64,000 nucleotides of DNA from assembly GCA_950022295.1 (NCBI GenBank), contig OX465597.1:62607016-62671015 (forward strand). Direction: 5' to 3'. A model generated the notes under the pieces. The model saw only the letters and a program-made list of their open reading frames with translations. It was not told the DNA's origin and did not search any database. The position numbers were made by a program, and so were the translations under genes. How positions within the stretch are numbered: the first letter of the stretch is position 1; each line of letters opens with the position of its first letter. The stretch is from Bromus sterilis (Eukaryota; Streptophyta; Magnoliopsida; Poales; Poaceae). Of the stretch, positions 33,681 to 44,110 are shown piece by piece.

Positions 33681-33734
33681 CTCCCTCCGATTTGTAATAA
33701 GTGTCGAGCGACACTTATTACAGATCGGAGGGAG
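33681..33734. mobile_element. Stowaway MITE reduced to a 54-bp hairpin
   Basis: Starts CTCCCTCCGATTTGTAATAA, ends with its inverted copy, and is flanked by TA. The two arms meet almost directly (GTGTCGAGCGACAC), so practically no loop or interior remains. The palindrome extends a few bases into the flanks. Confidence 0.85.
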
Positions 33735-33967
33735 TAGCTGTTACTGGTTTTAGAGTTAAGCGTAAGATTTAAGAAATATGTACTGATTTTAAAGAGTTAT
33801 AAGATTTTCTAATTATAGTAGCTAGTTAGCTGGTCAAACATGTTAGTATCAATTGGTCTTAAAATTTGCTTGTCAATTTGAGCACATGTTTGACCGATAT
33901 TGTCCATTTAAATTGGCAAAACCAAAATTTTAGTTCAAATTTTTTAGTGAAAATCGAGTAAATACTA

Positions 33968-34059
33968 CTCCCTCCGTTCGAAATTACTTGACATCATTTT
34001 AACTCAAGGTTAGTTCAAACTTAAACTAAATCACGTCAAGTAATTCGGTACGGAGGGAG
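33968..34059. mobile_element. Stowaway MITE, 92 bp
   Basis: Begins CTCCCTCCGTTCGAAATTAC and ends with the inverted GTAATTCGGTACGGAGGGAG; TA on each side (33966-33967 and 34060-34061). It is a Tc1/mariner-related non-autonomous element, common in grass gene neighbourhoods. From 34062 to about 34590 nothing further is recognised apart from a partial CTCC-type relic near 34084. Confidence 0.88.
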
Positions 34060-34599
34060 TACGTAGTTAAGACACTTATTTTGGGATGGAGGGATTACAT
34101 TAGTAATCTAAGAAGAAATTATTTGGACAAAATAGTTGGAAAATAATGGCAATTTAGCTAGATAGATCAATTTTTTAGTTCAAAAATTGATATTTTAAAA
34201 GTTCTAAAAAAAATCCAGTCAATACTGCATCTTTCCGGTTGTAATTTGGTTAAATTTCAGCTTATTTGCACTAAAGGATTATGAGATGATTTTTTTCTTC
34301 AAACGGCGTTTAGTTTTCCCGATGTTAACTTTGAGGGCGCCCTCCATTTTTTTCCGAGATTCGCCACTACTCCAGAGATACATGATGAATCCCAGCTTGT
34401 ACAAATAAATGAACAATAAGCAGGCTTTAGCTGTTTGCTGATTGCTATCCAGCACAGTACATTTTTTTTCCAACACAGTACATGAACACGGGGGATTTGG
34501 GCCCCAGGCAGCCCTGGCCATTTGTTGCCTGGGGCGTGGGGGTCGGCCTGTATATTTTCAAAAAGAAAACTTTGGCCTGTGTCATAGCCCAGGCAGCCC

Positions 34600-34945
34600 A
34601 GGAATCCCAGGCCGACTGCTGTCCCGCACCGCACGAAGCCACGAACGGGCAACGCGCAACCCCCCACAGCAGGCACTCTCGCCTATCCCCCGCAGGCCGC
34701 AGCCGCTTCTTCCCCACTCGAAGAACCCTAGGGCCTACCGTCGGCGCCTCCCGCGCCGCCGTCGTGCCGCTCAGCTCCGTCTGGCAGCGCCCCCGGCTCC
34801 CCCTTCCAGGTTCCAGCTGCCTTCTGCCCTGTCCGGCGAGGGCGTGAGCAAGCGGCGACCCCGGTTAGGGTGCGATCGCGCGAGGCTGCAGGCTGCCCGA
34901 CGTCCGGCGAGGTGGTCCTCACTCCTCAGAAACTAGCGTGCTACA
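34600..34945. other. GC-rich block, possible old 5' exon or promoter
   Basis: A sharply GC-rich island with several short open frames on both strands. No domain is seen in any. It lies upstream of the hAT relic and the host gene at 36069 and could be a displaced 5' end or CpG-rich promoter of that gene. This is a positional guess. Confidence 0.25.
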
Positions 34946-35151
34946 GGCAGTGGCACAGCGCAAAGGTACAGTAGGTGATGTTCAGATGTTGAATGCCCTG
35001 TTTCTTTTTTTTGTTTCTAGATGGCACATTGCTATTGTTTGATGATGATTTTAGTTGCTAGTTGCCACTATTTGTTAATAGATGTGAAAACCGATTTAGT
35101 AATTAGACATTGAATATTTTTTGTTTGTATAAATTTTTACAGGAAGGTAAG

Positions 35152-35644
35152 ATGAGTAAAAGAACCAAGACATTGAATTCGTTTTTTCAAGTTCGAACCA
35201 CGGGAACCGCGGAAACAGGTCCTTCAGCTCAAACAATTGATAATACCCCTAGTGTTACAGCTGAACTCAAACCCAATGAGGTTGAATCAGACCCCGGTAA
35301 AAGAATACCAATTGAGGATTTGGATGCAAACGTTAGAGATCTTGCTAGAAGGGAGTACGTTGGGTCCATGCCAACCAACTAATCATACATATGAACGGAT
35401 AAATGGTACGAGTAGAAGTTTTCATGATTATTGGTTCAATGATTATCGCGGCTGATTGGAATATATTGAAAAAAAATCAGCCTTTTTCTTTTATTGTTTT
35501 ATGTTTAAGCAACTTAGAGCTGAAAACTATGGTATTGAAGCGTTCACGAAAAATGGATTCAAATCTTGGAAGGATGGGCCTAAAGTTTTTAATCAGCATG
35601 TTTACCTATTAGTTGATCCATCATGGAACAAATGGTGTCATTGA
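35152..35644 (+). pseudogene. hAT transposase N-terminal fragment (TTF/MYM-type zinc-finger region)
   Basis: The ATG at 35152 lies shortly after an acceptor-like TTTTTACAG. The reading begins MSKRTKTLNSFFQ and proceeds to PIEDLDANVRDLARREY. After a frame change near 35358 it gives GPCQPTNHTYERI, and after TGA at 35453-35455 and another frame change it gives FMFKQLRAENYG and GFKSWKDG. This order is typical of the TTF-type domain at the start of hAT-family proteins of the ZMYM1-like type. The dimerisation and catalytic parts are missing. CTGGGTCCGCCACTG at about 35764-35778 and a similar word at about 35978 resemble hAT right ends, and CAGTGGC at about 34945 a left end, but no matching 8-bp duplications were found. 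Confidence 0.7.
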
Positions 35645-36068
35645 ATATTATGTTTGATTTCTTATTAGTTATGCAACATAGATGGACTTTCGTATGTCTT
35701 GATACTGGAGTTCTTTTTGGATAGTTTCAAGCCATTAGTTTCTCACCTGGGGCGTCAGCCGACCCTGGGTCCGCCACTGAACACATACACATATTTGTTG
35801 ACTCAAGGTATATACTATGTAGGCTTACGGAAAACTTGACTTAATCAAGAATTTCAATATGTTTCTAAGATCGTGATCTATTTCTATGTTGTATTGGTAA
35901 ATTAGGTACAACATGCACATTTCATATTTGTTGTCAATTTATTTTATTTTTGAGTTGGACCACCCTATTTTCAAATCCTAGATCCGTCACTATTTCCTGT
36001 ATTGCCGTCCGTCCTCGCCGAGAGCCTCTAAGTTTCGTCTTTCACGGCACCACAAACCAGGTAAGAAG
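35645..36068. other. hAT relic tail and presumed 5' leader of the host gene
   Basis: Two hAT-end-like words lie at about 35764-35778 and 35975-35992. From about 35993 the sequence becomes C/T- and GC-rich and probably forms the 5' untranslated leader of the gene at 36069. CAG/GTAAGA occurs a few bases before its ATG and looks like a splice donor, so a leader intron or alternative splice is possible. Confidence 0.4.
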
Positions 36069-37844
36069 ATGGTGAAGGGGATGCCCAAATCAAGACCTAT
36101 CAAAGCGGCGACCGAGGTGGTCTTCGACCCGTCTGTCTCTGGCCCCCGGAAGCCGCGCCGAGCCGAGGCGCCCTCGTCGAGCAGCGAGTATCACCACTTC
36201 ATGGTTTGTCCCTGTGTTTCTTGCAGCTTTGCTGAAAATCTCTCGGAGCATCTCTGCTCCCAGAAGGCATAATCAGTTCCTAATTTTGTCCTGACTTTTC
36301 TCCTCTAGGGGTCGAGTCTTTCAAATATGTACCACAAGCCAGCTCCGGAGAAATCTACTGACATGTCTGATGATGAGCCTGACATCGATATTGAGAAGTT
36401 GTTGAAAGATGTTGAGCTTTTCGGTAATTATCTCATATACTGCATCCTCGTGAGTTGTTAGCTGTTTCAACTGTTTTGTTCTGCTGATTCCAGTGTGGTT
36501 TAAATTTCAGAATTTGCCATAGCTGCATAATATACCATGTCAAAGAACAGCTTGTGCTTTGGCCTAGCTATTTGATGATTACGGTAGTGGATGTTGTAAT
36601 TCAAGATCTCGTATTTGTGAAGCAAATCTGAAACATTTGTAAATTGCTGTAGTTTATGCCTACGTAAAATTTTGGTCTATTTTAAGCTCACTATTAGTCC
36701 GTTTAGTTGAAGAAACACATATTGCCTGTTCAAGTATAAGAAAATTTCAAAACAATTGGAAATTGTTCTGTTATATGCCTATGCAAAATGTTGTTCCTTT
36801 TTAATAAGCTCTCTAATTGGCTAAGGCAGGATCTTGTGGAGTTCTGTTGAGAAACATCGATACGTGTTTTTTTTTTAGAATGTAGTTCTTTTCGCTAGAT
36901 GTGCCTATCGGTTATAGAATATAATGTCTATATTGTTCCATAATATAGTTTCAGTTTGAATAAGTGCAATTTAATGCTTTTCAGCTCCGTCTATGCTCCA
37001 GAAAGAACTTCACTAATTTGTTTAAGAAAGAATAATATAACTGTTACCATTGCTTCATTTATGTGTTATTATTATTCACTGTTTTGTCTGTAGAGTTCTC
37101 TCTCAAATTTGTACTCCCTCCGATCCATAATAAATGTCGCTCATCTAGTACAAAGTTTGCACTAGCTTAATACAAAATGAGCGACACTTATTATGGATCG
37201 GAGGGAGTACTTCATTTCTCCTTGTACGCTTTTGAGTTTTTAACCAGGTTCAAACATTCACTCCGTGCTATTTTGGCAGGTGCCACTACATGGAAGGACA
37301 AGAATAAAATACAGAACCGCAAAGTAGTTGAACTGGGTGGAAAGGTAACCTTTGTTTTCTTGTATATCCTGACCTGAAACTTTGCATTATCTCAAAAGTT
37401 TTCATTTGTCTGCAATAGGCCATTAAGAAGCAGCGTACACCATTATCTGTGGCAATACCAGCCATGAAAAATCAGCAAAAAAGAGAACAAAAGAAGATTG
37501 AAGAGGTATGTTTCTCAATTACGAAGTTCTGATTTTTATTTGCTCTGGAACAGTGAGTGATGCCTGATAACTGTATACAGGAAAGACTGCTTGGTATCTT
37601 TAGGAAACGAGACAAGAACAAGAAATTTGAGAAGACTAGACCAGAGGACCGAGTACTCAGGGCAACCGAAGGGCGCTTTAAGAATGGTATACTTGATGTG
37701 AAGCATCTTATGGGAGCACCAAAACCATCTTCGTCATCGTCTTTCAGGGATGCACCAGAGCGGGAGATGAGAAAGGGTAAGATGGGGAAAGGAAAGGGAA
37801 AGGGGAAGGGTAAGCAGAAGGGAGGCCGAAGGAGCAGACGTTGA
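36069..37844 (+). CDS. DUF4602/C1orf131-like basic nucleolar-type protein, five exons
   Basis: The only intact host gene seen. Exons: 36069-36203, 36309-36423, 37280-37344, 37419-37505 and 37581-37844, all with GT...AG introns and phases that join into an uninterrupted 221-residue protein. The start has PKSRP and a basic, proline-rich segment; exon 2 is acidic (MSDDEPDIDIEKLL); exons 3-4 carry ELGGK then the conserved-looking PLSVAIPAMKNQQKREQKK; exon 5 has ERLLGIFRKR and a very lysine/glycine-rich tail. This order of a central P-A-M-K-x-Q-x-K-R-E-x-K block and a basic tail resembles the DUF4602 family, whose human member C1orf131 is a small-subunit processome factor. A role in ribosome biogenesis is therefore plausible but inferred. 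Intron 2 hosts a Stowaway MITE. Confidence 0.8.
37114..37207. mobile_element. Stowaway MITE in intron 2 of the host gene
   Basis: 94 bp starting CTCCCTCCGATCCATAATAA and ending with the inverted TTATTATGGATCGGAGGGAG, flanked by TA. It lies 72 bp upstream of the exon 3 acceptor and leaves the splice sites untouched. Its arms share the CGACACTTATTA word with the hairpin at 33681, so the two are probably from the same family. Confidence 0.9.
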
Positions 37845-38623
37845 TGAAACACCTTTGTAGCGTGCTTTGTACCATGAATCCATGATACACGCATGAAGAG
37901 GCATGAAGCTGAGGCCTTGTTCCTTTTTGCATCGAGATATCTTCGGTAATACTTCTTAAGTAGTGTTTCAAACGAAGTGACGGACCGACCGTCTGAATTA
38001 TATTTTTACAAGCATGTTTTTTTTATTCTCCAGCTCCTTTACATTGCGTCTGACATCACCCGACGAGCATTTCAGCTTATCAGTATTCATTTACTTGGCA
38101 GTTTATTTGGTTTCTGGGGTGCTTGTGCACTGTGATCTGACCAGTAAAACTTTTCAGCCTTCCAGAATTCGTTAATTTGACAGTTTTTTTGTCTTGTGGG
38201 TGCTTGTGCATTGTGGCATGATCAGTAAAACCTTAAAAGTGTGAGAGCAACTACGGGGATGACAGGTTTGCTAGGGCAAGTCATAATGCTAATAAATCAT
38301 GTTTTGTGAATGTGAACTAGTAGACTGCAGCCGCAATGTGAGTTTTCTATCGGTGAAGATGTGTCTGTTGTGCCCTTTCCAAAAGTTTAATATCTTGAGA
38401 TTTAACAAAGTCGTCGCACGCATTTCACTGTTCACGAAAACGTATTCTCTCACTGAAAGAATATTCATATTTTAATAAGATATCAAAGCATTAAACTTGG
38501 GATTTGATCCTTGGTGGGGGTTCGTAGATCGGATTTCGGTAAACCAAAGTCACACCAGGTTTCAAACCATGCACGAGTAGGGACGTTCTATGCACAGGTG
38601 GGCAGTTGTTTTCGGTGCGCGTA
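37845..38623. other. 3' flank of the host gene with an 81-bp tandem duplication
   Basis: No gene. GGTGCTTGTGCA is found at 38118 and 38199, with GACCAGTAAAAC / GATCAGTAAAAC after each and GGCAGTTT / GACAGTTT before each, so an approximately 81-bp unit has been duplicated. The rest is unremarkable AT-rich flank. Confidence 0.5.
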
Positions 38624-38998
38624 GAGCAACTTCAATGGGTCAACCCAAGGGACATATAAATTGTTCGATTTTAATCTGTTTGGGTGGATAAATGAACAGG
38701 CGTCCGTCCCATGGTCGCCCTTCTATGGTCAGTGCACCCAACGGGAGGATCCATTTGGTTTGCCATGTCCCTAGTTTTCAATATTTGACATATTCCTCAA
38801 AATGAGATAGCAAAGCATTTTTCATAATATCAAATATGTCATGCCGCCATACAAAAGTGCTCCAAAAGATCCGCACGTGCCTCGTTCTCGTAGTTCATGC
38901 AAAACAAAATATAAGATGCTCACGCATCTAGATCGATCTTGAACTTTTGTTTATTCTCAAACCAAGATCTTTTATTGTGTCATGTTGCTCAAGTTGGT

Positions 38999-41035
38999 CT
39001 ACATGATCTTGGCCTCCTCAGAGCGTAGCGTGAGCTCTACATCCTTGGCTCTTGACCGAACATTGGTCTCATCGATCTTGAGCTTCCTCTTTCGTATTTC
39101 AAATAAGTTCTTCATTCCCTCCTCTTTCTTTCGGTGTTTCCTCTTTTTCCTCTTCTCACGTGTCACCTTGTTTTGAGTTATGAATCCTTTCAATGTTTCT
39201 TGCAAGGTCATTGTAGAAGCATGTCGCTTTGCATCCACCTTGGAGTTGGTCTTCCCCCTCGGCCTCTTGTCACTTGGTTCGATGATCGATGAGCTCCCCT
39301 AACCTTTTTGTGGTCGTATAAAGGTCTTTCCACTTTGGAGAATCTTTGATTGTCACCCAACGATGATTCAAGATAAATTCCTTGCTCCCATGTTGGCCTT
39401 TGAAGGTATCCAAAGCTTGAAATACCTATATAGATGAAACCAACAAGAAACATGCTCATATGAAAGTGAACGAGAAGAATATGCTCATATGAAGAAGGGG
39501 ACGAAAATAATACTAAGTCATTGACGGTAATGCCACTCACGGGACGGACAACAACATTATCATATGAGTCACAAATTGTTTCACTCCGCATGGATAAAGC
39601 TCCACCTCTTTTGAAGTGACACATCACTTCGGTCACTCTCAAACTTGTGGGGCTCAAACTTCCTTTGTTCATGAAAGAATTCATGAACCCTCTTCCAAAA
39701 TGTGCCACCCTTTTGCCTGGCGCCAATTTTTGGATCTTGTTCAATTTCCATCCATGCCTCGCAAAGCAACATCTACCCATCCTCTGTGTATGCGTCAATC
39801 CACACACTTTGACGCCTCTTTCGCGATCTTGCTTTTTGAGCGTGCTCATCCTCAAACAGTGGCTCGTCATTAATGTTGACACCTTGCCCATTGTCATCGC
39901 CTTGAGTCTCTTTGCCACCATCATGAGTAAGGATGGCAATGTGTAGGGTAGAGCAATACCATACCCATACCTTTATAGTTTATGAGTAAAAAATTCTACC
40001 CATACCCTTACCCATGGGTATGAAACTGTACCCACACCCATACCCGGTGAATACCCGTACCCATCGTCCCCCCATTGAGTAGATAAAATAGTACATAAAA
40101 TGTTCATATTTTTACATTCATTGGTAGCACATTGGCAAAAAAAATCTCAACTCAATAATAGATAGATGAATACATGACAATTATCTATGAAGGCTATGGG
40201 TACCCACTTAGTAGATGAAATAGTATATGGTATAGATACATGGGATTTATTAAATTGTATAATGATATACATGGCTAGGGTATGGGTATACCCATGGGTA
40301 CAAAGCTATACCCGTGACCTACCCACGACTTGATGGGTAAGGTATGGGTACTACCCATGGGTATAAATATGTACCCATACCCTGCCCATGCGGGTAGGGT
40401 AGGTAAAATTGCCATCCTTAATCATGAGTCTCTTGACCACTCTCATTGATCATGTCGGCCATGATCCCATCATAGTACCCCATACCGCCCATGTCGTCCA
40501 GCTCAGGGGCCGACATTTCATCAAAAATGTTGTGGGCGTCGAGGAGGTTGGTCGTGGAGACCAGCCGTGGGGTCTTCCTTGCATGGTGGGCGACTCGCCG
40601 ACCACAGGTGTGCCATTGAGATCAATGGTATGAGCCACGAGGATGACCGACACGAAATCACCGATTTCCGGTGACACGTCCTGAGATGAGGTGAAGAAGT
40701 GGGACATCGCCGAGTCATGCACACGCAATTATCCATATGTCGGCGATGTTCACATGGGTGACTCCACAAGCCTGGGCGGTCATGTCGCTGCAGTGGCCAC
40801 AACGATAAGGCTCGTGGACGATGTCGGCTTGCGCGACTTTGGCAACGATGGCATCACTGTACACATAAGCGTCCCGTGCATGAGCGGCGATGGCAATGGA
40901 AAAAATATATTTTGTTCTCACGTTTCTCCTCCGGTTGGCTCTCTTCATCATCTCGGCAGCTCCCTGCTCCAGTGTGAGATCTTTCTTCAGCTTCATCGGG
41001 TCAACGACATGGGTCGTCGTGACGCGAGCGGACAC
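38999..41035 (-). pseudogene. PIF/Harbinger ORF1 (Myb/SANT-like DNA-binding protein), broken
   Basis: Read from right to left. An N-terminal part starts near 41035 with a VVDPMKLKKDLT motif. A region with DLNGTPV (about 40640) follows, then the MITE insertion. Next comes the SANT-like domain with LCEAWMEIEQDPKIGARQKG and FWKRVHEFFHEQRKF (about 39640-39770). A later piece has RPVSGITVNDL (about 39510). The C-terminal coiled-coil has ASTMTLQETLKG and IRKRKLK (39000-39230). These pieces lie in different frames. The family's ORF1 protein binds DNA and helps bring the transposase to the element ends. Identification by family pattern is good; the exact frame-change positions were not all fixed. Confidence 0.75.
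39928..40420. mobile_element. hAT-like MITE, copy B, intact
   Basis: 493 bp, ends TAAGGATGGCAAT and ATTGCCATCCTTA, perfect 8-bp duplication ATCATGAG at 39920-39927 and 40421-40428. The interior is made of GGGTATGGGTA-type words and their complement. It is the uninterrupted relative of the split copy at 3550-12373 and gives the empty-site reference for the copia insertion there. Confidence 0.9.
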
Positions 41036-41479
41036 GACGGGGATTAGGAGGCCATGGTGGGTATAGGGATGGGAACGGAGGGGTGGGAACGTCGATCATG
41101 GATTTTTGCTAGGATGGATGCGGGATTTATAAGGGAAGGGTGGCGCGGAGATGATGTGGTACCTACAGGCGGACGAGAGACAGTGTGGGTGTTCGCAATG
41201 TTTCCGTACAAATGCAAACCTGACCCAAATTTGGACTGGAAATGGGTCCAAGTGAACAACAAAACATACATCGACCGTTTGCGTCGCCGTGTTGGGCCGT
41301 TACTTTTGTTCGTGCATGGGATCATTGGAGTTGCTCTTAGGCAGAGCTAGCAAATGGGATTGTGAGGCCAACCCTTGGTAACCAGGAGATTCAACGTATG
41401 AATTCTACTGTGTAGTAAGATCCAAGCAAAGTGAGGCACCACAAACGTACTACATCCCAAAGAGTCAGTCTCGCGCCAC

Positions 41480-42879
41480 CCGCTAGGTTAGCCCCCTCAC
41501 CTCCTGCTGCCCCGCGCCGGCGAGGTAGCCGTGCCCCGACACCCCCTGCTGGTCTCCCTGGTTTCACGACATTCACTGCCCCTGACCCCCCGGCCTCCTC
41601 CTTCAATGCCACTGCCCGCCCAACCACCTCCTTCCGGGATGCCCTCTTTTGTCCCGTTGCCGCTCCTCCGCCCCCCATGCCCTGCCGCGCCTGCTGATGT
41701 GACCTCTCGACCGCGCCTCCGGTCTGTCATCTCTGTGCCCTCGTCCTCCTCGCAGGGCATTGATGGCTCGTCTGCGAGCTCTATGCGCATTGATGGGGAT
41801 GAGTTCACACTGGTGGGCAAGGGCGGACGCCCGGCTATTTACCCCCACACCCAGGCCTCATCTCCATCGCCAGCCCTCCCCTCCTTCGCAGCTTAAATCC
41901 CTGCTCCTCCGCAAGGCCTGGGGTAAGTGCTTCCGGTGCTTGCGCAAGGGCCACAACATCGCCAGGTGCCTGCTGTGTGGCTGCTCCGGCCACAAGGCGC
42001 GCTGGTGCCCTCCACCGACCCCCTCTCCGCCTGCGCCCGACGACACACCACCTGCTAGACCCCTCCCTCCTCCGCCTCCTGGCCCTCCTCCTGCATCCAC
42101 GATTCGTCTCCGCCCGCTCCCGCCGCCGCTACCGAGCCCTCCCCCTGCATCCACTGTTCGCCTCTAGCCCAGCTCAGCGACCATGGATGGCCCAAACATT
42201 GATGTGGAGGCTCGCCGGGGCCTGGTGGTGGCCACGACCCTGCGCACCTCCCGGATGGCTGATGCGGAGCGCGGCCTATGCTGGAGGGCGGTGGTGGCCA
42301 TCGTTGTTGGCCAGCGCCCCTACACGCTGCCTATGATTGAAGTCAAGAGGCCATGGCCATGCGTTTCAAGGTGGACATGGAGGCGGTGAAGGTCTCCCTG
42401 CGCTCCAAGGGTGAGTATCTTCTGATCTTTGATGATGTTGCAGTTCGCGACGAAGCCATCGCCATCCAAGGCCGCTCCAGCTGGGTTTGATCTCCTTCAT
42501 GCTCGCGCCTTGGTCTCGCTTCAGGAGTGCCTCACAAGCTGAGATGCTCTACAAGGTGCGCGTGTGCATTGAGGGGGTGCCGGAGCACTCATGGGACGTC
42601 CAGAGCGTCAAGCCTCTCTTCGACCCCTCCACCATAATCGAGGGCCTTGACCCCGAGATTTTCTCGGAGGAGGAATCTGGTTGCGTCCGGCTTTGGGTGT
42701 GGATGGACGATGTCACGAAGCTGCGGACCCGTGGCATCCTGCGCCTTGAGGAGACGCGCAAGGTCGGATCACCGGACATGCACTACCCCGAGCTTGGCAT
42801 GTTCGATGAGGCCCCGGAGAGATGGGGCACGATCAAGCTGCTCGCCCACAACTTGAATATCTCATTTATGCGATTGTAA
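41480..42879 (+). pseudogene. CCHC zinc-knuckle / DUF4283-like protein, broken
   Basis: A proline- and serine-rich N-terminus is followed by DGDEFTLVGKGGRPA (about 41790-41835). After a frame change come two CCHC knuckles (CFRCLRKGHNIARC and CLLCGCSGHKARWC, about 41925-42010), a proline-rich linker, then a DUF4283-like region. That region has RGLVVATTLRTSR (42210) and, in shifted frames, FKVDMEAVKVSLRSKGEYLL (about 42365) and LAPWSRFRSAS (42505). It ends with YKVRVCIEGVPEHSWDVQSV and a WGTIKLLAHN-type close. The family is large, often intronless in grasses and probably derived from LINE-type retrotransposon ORF1. At least three frame changes make it non-functional. Sequence between 41337 and 41480 holds nothing recognised. 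Confidence 0.65.
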
Positions 42880-42973
42880 AAGTCGAATAGCCTTTTTTCT
42901 TTAATGTCGCCTGACATTGGTAATCTGCATGATCATAATGATGTTTGACTGACGTTTCCTCTTTGTACTATCA

Positions 42974-43062
42974 GTTTTATGTATATAACCGATCGTGTGG
43001 TGAGATGAAAACACACACTCCCCTCTTCTTCCTTTTCTCTCTTTTTGCAAGCTTTCCCTCCC
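42974..43062 (+). promoter_or_regulatory. possible promoter of the antisense B3 ORF
   Basis: TGTATATAACCG at about 42976 is followed by a C/T-rich leader (CCCTCTTCTTCCTTTTCTCTC) directly upstream of the ATG at 43063. The arrangement fits a TATA box plus leader for a gene read against the direction of the surrounding retrotransposon. Confidence 0.35.
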
Positions 43063-43676
43063 ATGGCTCGTAAGCTCCATCGCCGTGATCCTGCAGCCAA
43101 CAATGAGTTGGATCCCAGCAATCAGGGCAACACTGCTTCTCATGGTCGTGGTCGCGCTCGAGGTCGTGGCGAGGTCGAGGAAACAGAGGTGGTCGCGGTG
43201 CGCTAAGACATGAAGGCCGTGAAGCAGCATCCTCTTCTTCTCCTTTCACCTCTAGACATGAGGGTGTGTTTAATGATGAGTTCCTCGTGAGGCTTTCAAA
43301 GCTTCATCGATGGATCAAACTTCCCGATTCCTTTTCTCGAATCATGGAAGACTCCCATCCTCCTGGGTTGTGGCTTTGATCTGATGGACGTCCTCATGGA
43401 CCAATTTGGGTGGCCACAAGTTTTTCCAGCCATGGCTCCATGTTCTTGGAAAAAGGCTGGAAAACTTTTGTCCGTTCTCGCAATCTTAAGAAGAGAGATG
43501 AAATTATCTTCAGGTATGATGGAGACGAGACTTTATGGGCAAGGCTTTTTGACTCTGACGAAGATCGCGTAGGATGCTGCATGGAGAGTTCCAAAAGTGA
43601 CTCCTGCAATAATGGTGAAGAAGCCCATAATTTGTCAACTGATGAAGATGATGACTCCAGAGACGATGAAGTTTGA
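43063..43676 (+). pseudogene. antisense extra ORF of Tat element 1: RG-rich, B3-domain-like protein
   Basis: It runs on the strand opposite to the pol at 44868-48229 and lies downstream of it in element terms. From the ATG at 43063 it codes a basic start and an RG-rich run (about 43140-43200). A frame change near 43170 leads into a B3 DNA-binding domain (about 43285-43570) with WIKLPDSFSRIM, then SHGSMFLEKGWKTF, VRSRNL, and FRYDGDETLWARLF, matching the family's late strand-helix order. An acidic tail follows (STDEDDDSRDDEV) and TGA at 43674-43676. A TGA at 43377-43379 fits a CGA to TGA change. B3 domains are plant transcription-factor domains; what one does in a retrotransposon is unknown. 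Confidence 0.72.
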
Positions 43677-43869
43677 AGTAGAAATAGATTTTATTTTCGA
43701 GTATTGGTCATGCCTGTAATGTTCTGTCTTTATGAAGACAAGGTTTTTAATAAAAAAGGAATCTAGGATTTTAGTAAAACTTCTCTTTGTTCCTGTAATG
43801 CTTTAATCAGCCGGTTTTTGCATAACCGACTTGTATTGACTAAGGGACAATCTTTTGAGGAGTCAGTAT

Positions 43870-44110
43870 CATGACCATGTGTAGCCCCCATGAATCGGGA
43901 TGATTAACTATGTGTCATGCCGAATCATAATAAAATCAACATGTAACCCCCATGAGTCGGCAGAGACCATTGTATGTCATGCCGAGTCATTGTAAAATCA
44001 ACATTTTTTTAATTTGAAATCAAGGTGTGGCCCCCATGAGTCGGTATGATCAATTTATGTTCATGTCGAGTCATAGTAGAGTCAACATGTAGCCCCCAAG
44101 TACCGACTTT
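43870..44110 (-). repeat. imperfect tandem repeat downstream of element 1 pol
   Basis: The word TGTAGCCCCCATGAGTCGG and variants occur at about 43879, 43943, 44029 and 44090, each followed by CATGCCGAGTCAT-like sequence and then AAATCAACA. On the element's own strand the unit contains CCGACTCATGGGGGCTACA, a polypurine-tract-like core. From 44110 to 44867 no gene is seen; the words GTCGGC and TCGGCTT recur. Confidence 0.65.

Larger units (their letters stand above)
38624..41336 (-). mobile_element. PIF/Harbinger element with ORF1 but no visible transposase
   Basis: The ends are GAGCAACTTCAATG at 38624 and the inverted CATTGGAGTTGCTC at 41323-41336. Flanking triplets are GTA and TTA, close to the 3-bp TWA duplication of this superfamily. 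The interior on the minus strand reads as the DNA-binding ORF1 protein typical of grass Harbinger elements. The DDE transposase gene was not found, so it depends on another copy. A hAT-like MITE (39928-40420) has inserted within ORF1. Confidence 0.75.

Noticed and set aside
34442..34936. Overlapping open frames in the GC-rich island upstream of the host gene
   Set aside because: No domain in any frame, both strands equally open; could be a 5' leader but not supportable as protein-coding.
37472..37971. Minus-strand frames over exon 5 of the host gene
   Set aside because: They are the complement of the lysine/glycine-rich exon 5, which joins in phase with four upstream exons.
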